Source: Porphyromonadaceae bacterium
GTDB taxonomy: Bacteria > Bacteroidota > Bacteroidia > Bacteroidales > UBA12481
DNA: 33,430 bases
Assembly: GCA_007280905.1 (NCBI GenBank)
Contig: QYQM01000123.1
Location: forward strand, 1-33,430
Direction of reading: 5' to 3'
A program made the translations under genes and the position numbers. Shown here piece after piece: positions 1-9,560 of this stretch (its first letter is position 1; every line of letters begins with the position of its first letter). Below the pieces are notes generated by a model that had not been told where the DNA came from, did not search any database, and saw only the letters and a program-made list of their open reading frames with translations.

Positions 1-4
1 CTGC

Positions 5-2806
5 CTACTGCCTGCTTTTAATCCACCGGGCTACCCGTTTCCCCTGATTGCTTTGAATCTCGATAAAATAAATACCTTTTTCCAATTCACTAATATCCAA
101 ACTAAATACTTCAGATCCCAGAATCCATTGATTACTCTTTGCTAAAACTTGTCTTCCCTGCAGATCTATAACCCGCACTGAGACCTCCCCGGCGGCCAAT
201 CCGGATGTTTCAATAAACAGCCAATCCGTGGCCGGATTTGGGTAAACAGAAATCCCTGATCCCACATTCAAGGGGTTACCAAGATCACCGGTACTGCTTA
301 TTATATCGGGCTTAACCAGTTTAACATCCATATAGAAGCGGTATTCCCCGGGTTGAAAATTAATCCTGCCATTTACATCAGAGATGAGCACAGAATCCCC
401 GGACCAATATTCATACCACCAACCGGCATGCTGAAAATGAGGATCCGCCCATGATGGCCTAATTCCAAAATTTCCGAGTATTGTTGCATTCATGGAGGTA
501 TGATTCAGATTGATGCGTTTCATGGTATCCTGGAGCGAAATCTGATAATCCGCAGTGGAGAAAAGTTCCTGATTGGTTTTCAGGTTGTTGAGTGCAGAGT
601 AAACCTGATTGAGCCTTTTCCTCCTGTTATCTCCTGCATAGTCCCAACGGATAGGCTTACGTCCAATACGTCCATTGTAATTGATTGAGTAATCATAGCC
701 CAAATCCCCGAACATCCAGATCATTTTAGGACCCGGAACCGTAATAAAAAAGTTGGCAGCCAATTCCATCCGTTTTAAAGCCAAAGGCAGATCCTTGATA
801 AAATAGGCCTGATTTTGCGTGTTTCCCCAAGTGATACATTCATACATAAGTCGCTCTTCATCATGACTTTCCATATATCCGACCAGGTTTGGCTGACTCC
901 AACCCCGTTGTTTATAGGATACCCCTGAAAAGTCCCAGCTACCGCCTGAATACCAGCCACTTACCGCCTGCCGGTAATTATAATTAGAATTACCCCAAAC
1001 CAGCATTCCATAATCCGACAGCTCTTTCTCTTCCGTATTAGCCGTAAAATGTTCCAGAATAACAATAGCTGAGGGATTAGCTAACCGGATCTTATCGGTC
1101 ATTCGTTTCAATATGGCAATGCGGCTGGCATCATAGGCACTCCCATCGCCTGGTGTGTTCGTAAAACCTTTGGTAAAATCAAAACGAAATCCATCAACAT
1201 GATATTCCTTTAGCCAATACGTATTTACGCTATCCACAAATCGCTGAGTGGCAATACTTTCATGGTTGAAATCATAGCCCCAGGCATAGACAGGGTTGGG
1301 TGATTGCTGGTTATACCATGGATTATTGGCGGCAGGACGGTTATTTTGGGCATCCCAGTAAAGTCTCACCAGGGGCGACTGGCCATACGAATGGTTGAGA
1401 ACCATATCCATGATAACGGCGATTCCTTTTTGGTGTGCGGAATCGACGAAGGCTTTAAACGTTCCCTTTGGCCCGTAATATTTGTCCACTGCAAAGTAAA
1501 ACGATGGGTTATAGCCCCAGCTGTCGTTCCCCTCGAACTCCGAGACCGGCATCAGCTCTATCGCATTGATTCCAAGGCTTTTTATATAGTTTAAAGTATC
1601 AGTAAGAGCTTTAAAACTATGTGCTTCGAGAAAATCCCGCAGCAGCAGCTCATAAATGACCAACTTTTGCTTCTGAGGGGCAACAAAACCGGTCGACTTC
1701 CAAATATACTGTTGCTGTGCATCTTGCAGAACCGATACCGCCTGCGTGGTTTTCCCTGTTGGATAGGCAATCAGGTGAGGATAGGTTATTGAATCAATAT
1801 ATCCATCATTCCAGGGATCAGATATTTTATCCGAATAGGGATCAGCAATGCGAATTTCTCCATCAACAAGGTATTGAAACTGATACTCTTTTAAGGGTTC
1901 GAGATTATCGATTTCGATCCAGTATCTCAACCCATCAGGCGTCTTATTCATCAGAAATGATTCATTAACGGCCCAATTGTTGAAATCTCCGATCACAAAA
2001 ACAAATTCTTTCTGAGGAGCAAACAGCACCAAAACGGCTGATTGGTCATTGATGTAATTAATCCCATCTTTTACCCCGGCAGGCAATTCGGAAATAGTAC
2101 CGGCACCTTTAATCAGGTAATTAAATGTATCCGTAACGCTCAATCCTTGGCCAAAGGCTTTGGCTTCAACCAAATGATAACCTGTTTGACCGGCAGATAA
2201 TGAATAAACCAGACTATTGCCGGCAATTCCGGTAATCCTGACACTATCACGAAACAGGACTATCGAATCCGCGCTGGTAGCGGCAATCTGAATGTCGATA
2301 GCTGATCCCGGATCAATTGCTAAAAATTCCTTATCGGGTTTAACAAAATTGATATTCAGTCCGGCTTCGAAAACATCTGCAAAAATATCGGATCCGTCGG
2401 CCGATCTTCCGGTTTTACTGCCGGTTGCATCGCGGAAAACAAATGCCAGTTTAAGAATTTTTTCTGTTGCCGGAACTGCGTAATAGGAACGGATAGAAGG
2501 ACCTATTTTCAATTCCCACAAATTATTACCAAGCGATCTAAGTTTGGCCTTGTTGGTATTTTCACTCCAACCAGCCACTACATATTTCCAGTTCGTCGGA
2601 TCGGTACTCAGGTTTGTGATAACTCCTGTATGAGCCCAAATATCTCCCGTAAAATTGGCAAGCCCGGCGTTTCCCTTTGAAGCATCAAAAATTACGGTAA
2701 CCGAATCATTTTCGGTTGGGAAGGCAGGTTCTGTCCTGACAACCTGAGCCTGAAGCGATATTGACAAGATCCATAAGGAACTAATGAAAAGCGCTGTTTT
2801 ATACAT
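5..2806 (-). CDS. Secreted GH13 alpha-amylase family enzyme with T9SS sorting domain
   Basis: A 933-residue protein likely to hydrolyse alpha-1,4-glucan outside the cell. Residues 1-20 form a signal peptide ending SLQA. Residues about 22-240 are beta-rich N-terminal modules that I cannot name. About 250-345 looks like a CBM48/E-set glycogen-binding-type domain (VIGDFNNW at 271-278). The GH13 barrel follows from about 380: region I MDMVLNH (D467, H472), region II GFRFDF with the nucleophile D543, region III VILEHF with the acid/base E585, and region IV ESHDE with D649. All three catalytic acids are present. The last 80 residues (from VYPNPA at 854) are a T9SS type A sorting domain, so export to the cell surface or medium is expected. 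The gene is last in the susC-susD-susE direction but lies behind a strong terminator. Exact specificity (amylase, pullulanase or neopullulanase type) cannot be read from the sequence. Confidence 0.9.
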   Translation of the reverse strand: MYKTALFISSLWILSISLQAQVVRTEPAFPTENDSVTVIFDASKGNAGLANFTGDIWAHTGVITNLSTDPTNWKYVVAGWSENTNKAKLRSLGNNLWELKIGPSIRSYYAVPATEKILKLAFVFRDATGSKTGRSADGSDIFADVFEAGLNINFVKPDKEFLAIDPGSAIDIQIAATSADSIVLFRDSVRITGIAGNSLVYSLSAGQTGYHLVEAKAFGQGLSVTDTFNYLIKGAGTISELPAGVKDGINYINDQSAVLVLFAPQKEFVFVIGDFNNWAVNESFLMNKTPDGLRYWIEIDNLEPLKEYQFQYLVDGEIRIADPYSDKISDPWNDGYIDSITYPHLIAYPTGKTTQAVSVLQDAQQQYIWKSTGFVAPQKQKLVIYELLLRDFLEAHSFKALTDTLNYIKSLGINAIELMPVSEFEGNDSWGYNPSFYFAVDKYYGPKGTFKAFVDSAHQKGIAVIMDMVLNHSYGQSPLVRLYWDAQNNRPAANNPWYNQQSPNPVYAWGYDFNHESIATQRFVDSVNTYWLKEYHVDGFRFDFTKGFTNTPGDGSAYDASRIAILKRMTDKIRLANPSAIVILEHFTANTEEKELSDYGMLVWGNSNYNYRQAVSGWYSGGSWDFSGVSYKQRGWSQPNLVGYMESHDEERLMYECITWGNTQNQAYFIKDLPLALKRMELAANFFITVPGPKMIWMFGDLGYDYSINYNGRIGRKPIRWDYAGDNRRKRLNQVYSALNNLKTNQELFSTADYQISLQDTMKRINLNHTSMNATILGNFGIRPSWADPHFQHAGWWYEYWSGDSVLISDVNGRINFQPGEYRFYMDVKLVKPDIISSTGDLGNPLNVGSGISVYPNPATDWLFIETSGLAAGEVSVRVIDLQGRQVLAKSNQWILGSEVFSLDISELEKGIYFIEIQSNQGKRVARWIKSRQ

Positions 2807-2824
2807 CCCTGTTTTGATATTAAG

Positions 2825-2832
2825 CGAAAGTA
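2825..2832 (-). promoter_or_regulatory. Candidate -7 element for the T9SS amylase gene
   Basis: On the minus strand this reads TACTTTCG, one base from the Bacteroidota -7 consensus TAnnTTTG. It sits 18 bases before the amylase start and just after the terminator of the susE-like gene, so it could give the amylase its own transcript. I see no clear TTG -33 element at the right distance, so this is weak. Confidence 0.3.
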
Positions 2833-2861
2833 CACATATAATCCGTCGGCCGGGGTTATAT

Positions 2862-2901
2862 AAAAACCCACTTAACCAATCAGATGGTTAAGTGGGTTTT
2901 T
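2862..2901 (-). terminator. Intrinsic terminator after the susE-like gene
   Basis: A perfect 17-bp inverted repeat: the arm at 2862-2878 pairs with 2885-2901, with a 6-base loop. The arms begin and end with a run of five A/T pairs, so on the minus strand the hairpin is followed by a T-run. It begins 11 bases after the stop of the susE-like gene and ends transcription there, or partly, before the amylase gene. The A-tract on the other arm could let it work in both directions, but no plus-strand gene reads into it. Confidence 0.85.
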
Positions 2902-2912
2902 CAGAAAACAGG

Positions 2913-3947
2913 TTAGTTTTTAACGATTACATAGGTATAGATCGGCCCTCTGAGATCGAGTGTAACAGTATAATGACCATTAGTTGCGATCGGGATATTT
3001 GCTCCGTCATACTCGAGTGACAAGTTGGTTTTGTTGTCACCGAAGTTGATGGTCCATGCGTCATTGGCGCGGAATTTAAGATCTCCGGCAACGAGGTCGA
3101 GGGTAATTGACCAAGTGCCCGCTGTAGCATCAAAAGTCATTTTCTGATCGCTGTCCCAGCCGCCTGATGTGGCATTGCCAATCACGCCCCATACCGTTTT
3201 AACAATAGTATAGGTGAGCGCAGGAAGATTCACATTGATTTTATAATACCCGGCTTCAGCTGCCACAATATTTGCTCCATTCGGATCAAGTGTTCCGTTT
3301 GCTCCATCGTCTCCCCAGTTTGTGGTCCAGCTCGGTCCATCGGTAAATTTAAATTGTGTGCCGGCATTTGCGAACCAGATATAACCTTCGTATTTGCCAT
3401 CACTGAGCAATGAACTGACAACCGGTGCTGCACCAGGACTCCAGCCTTGATAGGAACCCGGAACATATAATTTCGGATAGTTGACAATTACCCGGTACGG
3501 TTTAACCGAAAGAGTTAAGATGCTTGAATAGGCACTTGGAACTAAATCGCTTACACTGGCAGCAATGCGAATCTGCAGATCAGCAGAAACAGCGGGAGCC
3601 AGTTCGGCAGCCATCAGCATGTTGTTAAGGTCACCATAGGTCAATGTCCCTGTAAGAGCAGTTGTTGTGATAATAGCTGTCGGTTTAGCGAAATTATCAC
3701 CGGGCAGGCTCATTTCCACCTTATAAGTAACGGCAGCAGCGAAGCCATAATTTGCAGCGGCCGACCAGGTAAAAGTCAAATCGTCTGTAGCATTGGATTC
3801 GGTCAGTTCAAGGCTTAATCCTGCTGCAGGAGCGGTGATAACCGGAGCCGTTGGATCTGAGATTACCGGACCAACTGCCTCTTTCTTACAGGAAGCGAGA
3901 ACCAGTACCGCAGCCATTACGATGTATATTAATCTATACTTCTTCAT
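2913..3947 (-). CDS. SusE/SusF-like outer-membrane starch-binding lipoprotein
   Basis: A 344-residue surface lipoprotein expected to bind alpha-glucan and support the SusC/SusD uptake complex. The signal peptide ends in a lipobox, LASC, with the lipidated Cys at 20. Residues about 25-150 match the SusE N-terminal immunoglobulin-like domain in position and character (PVITAPAAG start, then a beta-rich stretch). Two SusE/SusF-type carbohydrate-binding modules follow: about 157-248 (LYVPGSYQGWSP, QFKFTDG, NWGDDG) and about 252-343 (VWGVIGNATSGGW, LKFRAND, NFGDN). The protein ends directly after the second module. Both modules are strikingly similar to the two inserted in the SusD-like protein encoded just upstream. 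The start is 23 bases after the stop of that gene, consistent with one operon. SusE rather than SusF is chosen because there are only two modules. Confidence 0.88.
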   Translation of the reverse strand: MKKYRLIYIVMAAVLVLASCKKEAVGPVISDPTAPVITAPAAGLSLELTESNATDDLTFTWSAAANYGFAAAVTYKVEMSLPGDNFAKPTAIITTTALTGTLTYGDLNNMLMAAELAPAVSADLQIRIAASVSDLVPSAYSSILTLSVKPYRVIVNYPKLYVPGSYQGWSPGAAPVVSSLLSDGKYEGYIWFANAGTQFKFTDGPSWTTNWGDDGANGTLDPNGANIVAAEAGYYKINVNLPALTYTIVKTVWGVIGNATSGGWDSDQKMTFDATAGTWSITLDLVAGDLKFRANDAWTINFGDNKTNLSLEYDGANIPIATNGHYTVTLDLRGPIYTYVIVKN

Positions 3948-3970
3948 GTTCTTTAAATTTAATTATCTGA

Positions 3971-6181
3971 TTAATAACCAGTATTCTGTTTAAGGTTCGG
4001 ATTTGCACCAATATCGGAGGCAGGGATCGGGAACAGATTGAATTTACTGTCAACACCGATACCTTCTTTAACATTCCCTTTCCATGGCCACAGGTATGAA
4101 TCACCGGTAAATTTCCCATAGCGGATTAAATCGGTTCTGCGGGTACACTCCCAATAAAGTTCTCTTGCACGTTCATCCAGGATGAAGTCAAGAGTCAGGT
4201 CTCCGGTGGTTATGTTGGCGGAAGCATCGGCATAGGCTCTGGTTCTCAGTTCATTAACCAGTTCCAAAGCTTTTGACATACTACCACTGCCTCCACGAAC
4301 AACTGCTTCGGCATACATAAGATAAACATCAGCTAACCTGAACATCGGGAAATCGGTATCGACAAAGTCAGTGGCCGAACCTGTGGCACCAGTTGATGTG
4401 ACATTCTTGAATTTAGTCACAGCGAAACCCTGGGTAAAGTCGTCCATGATTTTTGCGATTTCAAGATTTTGACCGCTGGTATGGAACAAAGCACGATGGT
4501 CAAAACTTTCCCTGACAACTGTATAGGTATAATCCGGGACACCCAATTTCATTGTAATGGTATAGGTTCCTGCTGCAGCGACGGCAATATTGGCTCCATT
4601 CTGTTCCAGGCTGCCGTTTACTCCGTCATCTCCATAGTTCACATCCCAGCCATCATTTGCGCGGAACTTAATGTCTCCGACTTTTAGATCCAGGATTGCT
4701 GTCCATAAACCGGTTGCTGCATCGAAAGTCATATTCTGATCGCTGTTCCAGCCGTCTGCGGTAGCCGACCCGATAACACCCCAATCAGTTTTCAGCATGG
4801 TATAGGTTAAAGCGTTCAGATTTACATTCAGCTTATAATATCCGGGGTCGGCAGCTACTATGTTGGCACCGTTTTTGTCGAGCGTTCCATTAGCTCCATC
4901 ATCGCCATAATTCACATCCCAGTTAGGTCCTTCGGTAAACTTGAATTGTGTATTGGCATCTGGGAAATAGAGATAACCTTCATAATTCTTATCGCTTTTA
5001 ACAGAAGCAATAACGGTAGTCGTATTTGTAGGGTCCCAGGCATTTGGTTTCTGATAAGAACCAGGAACATACAAAACAGGATAACTCGATTTTTTAGGAA
5101 TATAAACGGGAGAAACAGCTAATGAACCGGTCAGATTCGGATAGAATTTATGAACCAAAGCTTTAGTGGTGCGGTTTCCGGCCCACCCTCCGGTAATACC
5201 GAAATCTGCCGGAACCATATTTCCTCCAACTGAGGCAAAGATAATGAAACTCATCCCGCCATAGGTTTTGGTTCGCAATCCATCGAAGGTAACGGGAAAA
5301 ATGATCTCTTTCGAATTGTTGTTATCGGCCAGGAAATTATTCTGGTAATTTGGTTCCAGTGTATAACCTGCAGCGATAACCTTATCGCAATATTCAGCAC
5401 ACTCGGTATTCTTGGCGGTTCCGGTGTAAACTTCAGCGTTCAGGTAAAGTTTAGCCAGCAAAGACCACACGGCTGCTTTATCGGCCCGGCCGTACTCATT
5501 GGTTCTTGCAACAGGCACCAGAGGTTCCACCTCTTTCAGTTCAGACTCAATATATGCGAAGATTTCTGCGCGATCCTTCTGAACCGGGAAGAAAGCACCA
5601 ACCGCATCTGCGTCAGTCACAAACGGAACATTACCAAACATATCCATTGCGTGATAGTAGCTGAGGGCTCTCATAAAGCGGGCTTCAGCGCGATAACCCT
5701 GGATATTGGTTTTATCAACGCCGGAAATTCCTCTGCTATCGAGTTTGGCATCTGATGATTCACGGATAAACTCATTACAGAGTGATATCTGATAATATAT
5801 CCTGTTATACATGGCCGTAATAAACTCACCCGATGGTGTCCAGTTCATTTCATGGAAATTTCTCAGGGTACCATCGTTCCATCCATTAACAGCTTCATCA
5901 GTAGGAAGTTCCTGAGCAAACCAGTATTGACGCAGGTAAGTGGAAAATCCCTCATCGATACCACTGATATCAGGCATACCAGCCGGACCCTGCTGACCGC
6001 TGACGGCCAGCCCGGCATAAACTTTAGCGAGTACCTGGTAATAGGATACCGGGTTGTCGTATACGGAGGCAGATGTGACCTCATCCTTATCCAGTGGAAT
6101 AGTATCCAGATCTTTAATACAGGAAGTAAATCCGAATACAAAGGATACCACCAGGCATGAATATAATGAAAACTTTTTCAT
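3971..6181 (-). CDS. SusD/RagB-like glycan-binding lipoprotein with two embedded SusE/SusF-type modules
   Basis: The surface partner of the SusC-type transporter, expected to cap it and bind maltodextrin. I take the ATG at 6181 (736 residues) because MKKFSLYSCLVVSFVFGFTSC is a clean lipoprotein signal with Cys 21; an in-frame TTG at 6196 would add five residues. The N-terminal SusD part shows TPR-like helices (GYRAEARFMRALSYYHAMD at about 162-180, then DMFGNVPFV). Near residue 365 the SusD sequence is broken by about 190 residues that form two SusE/SusF-type modules (LYVPGSYQ and VNYGDDGANG in the first; WGVIGSATADGW and FRANDGWDVNYGDDG in the second). The SusD fold then resumes with DHRALFHTSGQ and ends with the usual C-terminal part (FPMFRLADVYLMYAEA, LDFILDERARELYWE, FPIPASDI, NPNLKQNTGY). 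Without the insert the length is about 545, normal for SusD. It is 25 bases downstream of susC. Confidence 0.92.
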   Translation of the reverse strand: MKKFSLYSCLVVSFVFGFTSCIKDLDTIPLDKDEVTSASVYDNPVSYYQVLAKVYAGLAVSGQQGPAGMPDISGIDEGFSTYLRQYWFAQELPTDEAVNGWNDGTLRNFHEMNWTPSGEFITAMYNRIYYQISLCNEFIRESSDAKLDSRGISGVDKTNIQGYRAEARFMRALSYYHAMDMFGNVPFVTDADAVGAFFPVQKDRAEIFAYIESELKEVEPLVPVARTNEYGRADKAAVWSLLAKLYLNAEVYTGTAKNTECAEYCDKVIAAGYTLEPNYQNNFLADNNNSKEIIFPVTFDGLRTKTYGGMSFIIFASVGGNMVPADFGITGGWAGNRTTKALVHKFYPNLTGSLAVSPVYIPKKSSYPVLYVPGSYQKPNAWDPTNTTTVIASVKSDKNYEGYLYFPDANTQFKFTEGPNWDVNYGDDGANGTLDKNGANIVAADPGYYKLNVNLNALTYTMLKTDWGVIGSATADGWNSDQNMTFDAATGLWTAILDLKVGDIKFRANDGWDVNYGDDGVNGSLEQNGANIAVAAAGTYTITMKLGVPDYTYTVVRESFDHRALFHTSGQNLEIAKIMDDFTQGFAVTKFKNVTSTGATGSATDFVDTDFPMFRLADVYLMYAEAVVRGGSGSMSKALELVNELRTRAYADASANITTGDLTLDFILDERARELYWECTRRTDLIRYGKFTGDSYLWPWKGNVKEGIGVDSKFNLFPIPASDIGANPNLKQNTGY

Positions 6182-6206
6182 AATCTTTAATTCCAATTAG
6201 TTACGA

Positions 6207-9188
6207 TTAAAAATCCAATTTCAGTCCAAGCAGGAATACTCGCGGACGAGGATAAAAATTACTATCAAGGCCATTGAATACTTCAGGATCCAGGCCTTTA
6301 TAGTTGGTCAGAACAAATGCATTCTGGACGGTCAGGGACAAATAGAGATCCAGCTTTTTATCGGCCAGGTTTTTGAACTGGTAACCCAGGTTAATGTTAT
6401 CCATACGGAAGAAAGAGGCATCCTCAATATAATAATCTGACCAATACTTTGGATTGACCCACCCGGTATAAACAGCATCCGACACTACGTTAGTAGCGTA
6501 ACCAACTCCATTATACATATATGCTGAAACACCGTTACCGGAATTCACATTATTGTATACGTAGTTTCCGAGGTTAACCCTGCCTGCAAAGGAGAAATCC
6601 CAGTTTTTATAGGAGAACCTTGAGTTGATACCCATAAATACATCGGGTGAAGGTTTTTTATACTGGTATTTATCAAGATCAGAAATTTTGCCATCGCCAT
6701 TGCGGTCGACATACAATCCTTCGATTGGTTTTCCGGCCTTATCATATACCTGCTCATAGACATAATAGGAATAAGCAGGGAAGCCAACTGAATGAATCTG
6801 GATCGTATTACCGACACCACCGCTGACACCTCCCACAAAGACTCCTTTGTAGTTTGGATCATCGGTAGCGGTTAGCTTAGTAATTTCATTCTGATTAAAG
6901 GAAACATTATATCCGACTTCCCAGGCCATATCTTCAGTGGAAATGATCCGTCCCAAAACCGAAAACTCGACTCCTTTGTTTAAGAGGTCGCCTACGTTCG
7001 TCAGGATTTGATTGGTAAGATTAGTACCTGCAGGAACCGGAATTGTATTGATCAGGTCTTTGGTAGGCCTGTAATAATATTCAATAGATCCGGTCAAGCG
7101 ATTTTTCAGGAAACCAAAGTCCAATCCAATGTTATAGGTTGTCGTTTCTTCCCATTTCAGGTTGGCATCGTAGCCTTCCGGACGGAGCGTTGTGATCCAC
7201 TGATTACCAAACTGATATGCTGCAGTAGGTTCACTGTAGGTGTAACGGGCGAGGTATGGATAATCACCAGAGGTGATATTTTGCTGACCGGTAACACCAT
7301 AACCCAGACGGAGTTTCAGGTCGGAAACAGCGCTGACATCCTTCAGAAAACTCTCTTCCTTGATTTTCCATGCAATTGCTGCAGATGGGAAGAGGCCCCA
7401 GCGGTTGGCTTTGGCAAAACGTGAGGAACCGTCATCTCTTAGAGTAAAAGTTAATAAATACTTATCCATCAAAGCATAATTGACACGGCCAAAGAAAGAT
7501 ACCAGATAGCTTTCAGTAGCATAATCTGTATCGCTGTTGACTTTTGTTGCAGCCTCATTTGTTTCATAATAGGTGCCTTGCCGCCAGAAATGCTGCCAGG
7601 AATATCCGGCCATAACATCCAACTTGCTTTGCCCAAATTCCTTGACATAATTCAGATAGAAATCCAGCAGATCATTCTTCTTTGACTGATCATATTTTGC
7701 ATTTATTCCGCCAATTGAGTTTCCATTGGCGTCTATTTCATAATTTTGACGGGCAGATGCAGGGACAAAAACGGTGCCCTGACTGTTCGAACGATCAGTT
7801 GCGATGTTCAGGTTAGCCCTCAGGTCCGGTAGGAAATGAAATTTATAATCAACTTGTACATTGCCCATTAAACGGTTCACATTCGATTTGTCATTTCGCA
7901 GTTCGAGCAGTCCCAGCGGGTTTCGGGTTGCGATGTTGATTGGATCTCCATTGGTCTGAAGCCATTCAAAATAGCCGCCATAGGTAGTTGTGTCGCTAAG
8001 GACAGCTTGTGTCGGATCAAAACCGAGAGCACTTCCAATGGCCCCACGGTTTGCAAATCGGTTGTTTTCCCTCATTCCCTTGGCATTCACGCTGACTTTC
8101 AGGTGGTTGTCAAAGAAGGTGGGATCCAGTGAAAGGGCACCTGTATAGCGCTCCATTGCCGAAGTTTTCAGAATACCCTTCAGGTTTGAATAACCGAGAG
8201 ATGCACGGTATGGCAGTGTTTTGATTGAGCCGGTGGCACTGAGGTTATGATCATGTCCGAAAGAGTTTTTGAAAATTTCCTTCTGCCAGTCGGTTTTTGC
8301 ATTTCCCAGAACAGCTAATGCATTAGGATTATCTTTATACCGCTCCTCATAAAGAGCCCGGTACTCATCTGCACCAAGAACAGAAATCTGATTGGGAATA
8401 GTAAAATAAGAAGCCTTACCGTCATAACTGATTTTCAGTTTACTTCCGGCCACTCCCTTTTTTGTTGTAATAATAATAACCCCGTTGGAAGCACGTGAAC
8501 CATAGATAGCGGTTGCAGAAGCATCCTTCAGAATGGTAAAAGATTCGATATCGTTCGGATTAATTGCATTCAGCGGGTTCCTCATACCATCGATCCCTTC
8601 ATTGTCGAGTGGAATTCCATCGATAACCCACAGCGGAGCATTACTTGCCGACATGGATGAACCGCCACGGATGCGGACAGTAGCTCCTTCACCCGGAGCG
8701 CCCCCACCGGTAGTAATCTGAACACCTGATGCTTTACCAATCAGGAGTTCCTGAGGCGAAGCAATAGTGCCACGGTTAAAATCCTTTGAACTGATGGCTG
8801 TAACCGATCCGGTAGCATCACGTTTTTTTTGCGTACCGTAACCGATAACTACAACACCAGCAATGGATTCAGTTGAAGAAACCAGTCTGACATTAATTGT
8901 TCTGACGGTTCCGACTGTAACCTCCTGCATCGTATAACCGACATAGGAAAACACCAGGATCTGACCCTGCGCTGCACTTACTGCAAATTTACCAAAAGCG
9001 TCCGTAATGGTTCCCTTGGTAGGATCAGATTTGAGACTGACAGTGGCACCAATTAAGGGATCACCACTTTGAGAATCAGTCACTGTTCCTGTAATCAACT
9101 GTTGAGCGAAGGCCATCTGACCCATAAACAACAGGATGAAAACCGGCAGGAACAGCTTTCCGAGAAAAGAAAAACTATCTCTGTTCAT
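6207..9188 (-). CDS. SusC/RagA-type TonB-dependent outer-membrane transporter
   Basis: A 993-residue outer-membrane beta-barrel that imports oligosaccharides, here presumably maltodextrins, using TonB energy. Signal peptide 1-28 ending MAFA. Residues about 32-105 are the carboxypeptidase-regulatory-like extension (GTVTDSQSGDPLIGATVSLK), typical of SusC. The plug runs about 113-245 with the SusC signatures VVVIGYGTQKKRDATGSV, VRIRGGSS, PLWVIDGIP and TAIYGSRASNGVIIITTKKG. The rest is barrel, ending in the aromatic-rich strand LLGLKLDF. Length and order are those of the family. It is the first gene of the minus-strand susC-susD-susE unit; the long divergent gap to the LacI-type gene must carry its promoter and contains a candidate operator at 9336-9353. 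Substrate is inferred from the neighbouring amylases and maltose phosphorylase. Confidence 0.95.
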   Translation of the reverse strand: MNRDSFSFLGKLFLPVFILLFMGQMAFAQQLITGTVTDSQSGDPLIGATVSLKSDPTKGTITDAFGKFAVSAAQGQILVFSYVGYTMQEVTVGTVRTINVRLVSSTESIAGVVVIGYGTQKKRDATGSVTAISSKDFNRGTIASPQELLIGKASGVQITTGGGAPGEGATVRIRGGSSMSASNAPLWVIDGIPLDNEGIDGMRNPLNAINPNDIESFTILKDASATAIYGSRASNGVIIITTKKGVAGSKLKISYDGKASYFTIPNQISVLGADEYRALYEERYKDNPNALAVLGNAKTDWQKEIFKNSFGHDHNLSATGSIKTLPYRASLGYSNLKGILKTSAMERYTGALSLDPTFFDNHLKVSVNAKGMRENNRFANRGAIGSALGFDPTQAVLSDTTTYGGYFEWLQTNGDPINIATRNPLGLLELRNDKSNVNRLMGNVQVDYKFHFLPDLRANLNIATDRSNSQGTVFVPASARQNYEIDANGNSIGGINAKYDQSKKNDLLDFYLNYVKEFGQSKLDVMAGYSWQHFWRQGTYYETNEAATKVNSDTDYATESYLVSFFGRVNYALMDKYLLTFTLRDDGSSRFAKANRWGLFPSAAIAWKIKEESFLKDVSAVSDLKLRLGYGVTGQQNITSGDYPYLARYTYSEPTAAYQFGNQWITTLRPEGYDANLKWEETTTYNIGLDFGFLKNRLTGSIEYYYRPTKDLINTIPVPAGTNLTNQILTNVGDLLNKGVEFSVLGRIISTEDMAWEVGYNVSFNQNEITKLTATDDPNYKGVFVGGVSGGVGNTIQIHSVGFPAYSYYVYEQVYDKAGKPIEGLYVDRNGDGKISDLDKYQYKKPSPDVFMGINSRFSYKNWDFSFAGRVNLGNYVYNNVNSGNGVSAYMYNGVGYATNVVSDAVYTGWVNPKYWSDYYIEDASFFRMDNINLGYQFKNLADKKLDLYLSLTVQNAFVLTNYKGLDPEVFNGLDSNFYPRPRVFLLGLKLDF

Positions 9189-9335
9189 TGCTCTAAAAGG
9201 TTTAGTATAAATTAATAGCTTTGTATTGCGCTTCGACTAGCGTAAATATAAATAAAACTATTGTAAACCCTGTGAAAATCAGGGATAACATTTACCAAGC
9301 CGGTCCAATCAGTCCTTGCCCGCCAACTTATCCTG

Positions 9336-9353
9336 ATTTCAATCGATTGCGAA
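9336..9353. promoter_or_regulatory. Candidate LacI-family operator, site 1
   Basis: ATTTCAATCGATTGCGAA contains the perfect 10-bp palindrome CAATCGATTG with a central CG, the layout typical of LacI-family operators. It lies about 90 bases upstream of the putative susC -7 element. 16 of its 18 bases recur in inverse orientation ahead of the transporter gene (10620-10637). Binding is inferred. Confidence 0.5.
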
Positions 9354-9560
9354 ATTAATTTGCATGCCAGTCTTTCTTATGGAAACCAGGCCATCCGGCG
9401 TGTTTTAATCGTGTCGGTTGGACTGATAAGTGGGTATAAGGAGTTCGCCGACGTCGATTTCTTCTCAAAAGCCCTGCTTTCATTGGAAAACATCCCTAAA
9501 TAAACATTTTGAATCGTTTTTCCGGAATCCGGCAATGATAAGGATTATGCTAACTTTATG

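Noticed and set aside
9308-9426. Inverted 8-mers ATCAGTCC and GGACTGAT in the divergent gap
   Set aside because: Separated by about 100 bases with no further pairing; likely chance.
9506-9523. A fourth operator-like site (TTTTGAATCGTTTTTC) in the susC/lacI gap
   Set aside because: Only about 10 of 18 bases match site 1 and the palindrome is poor; expected by chance in A/T-rich sequence.
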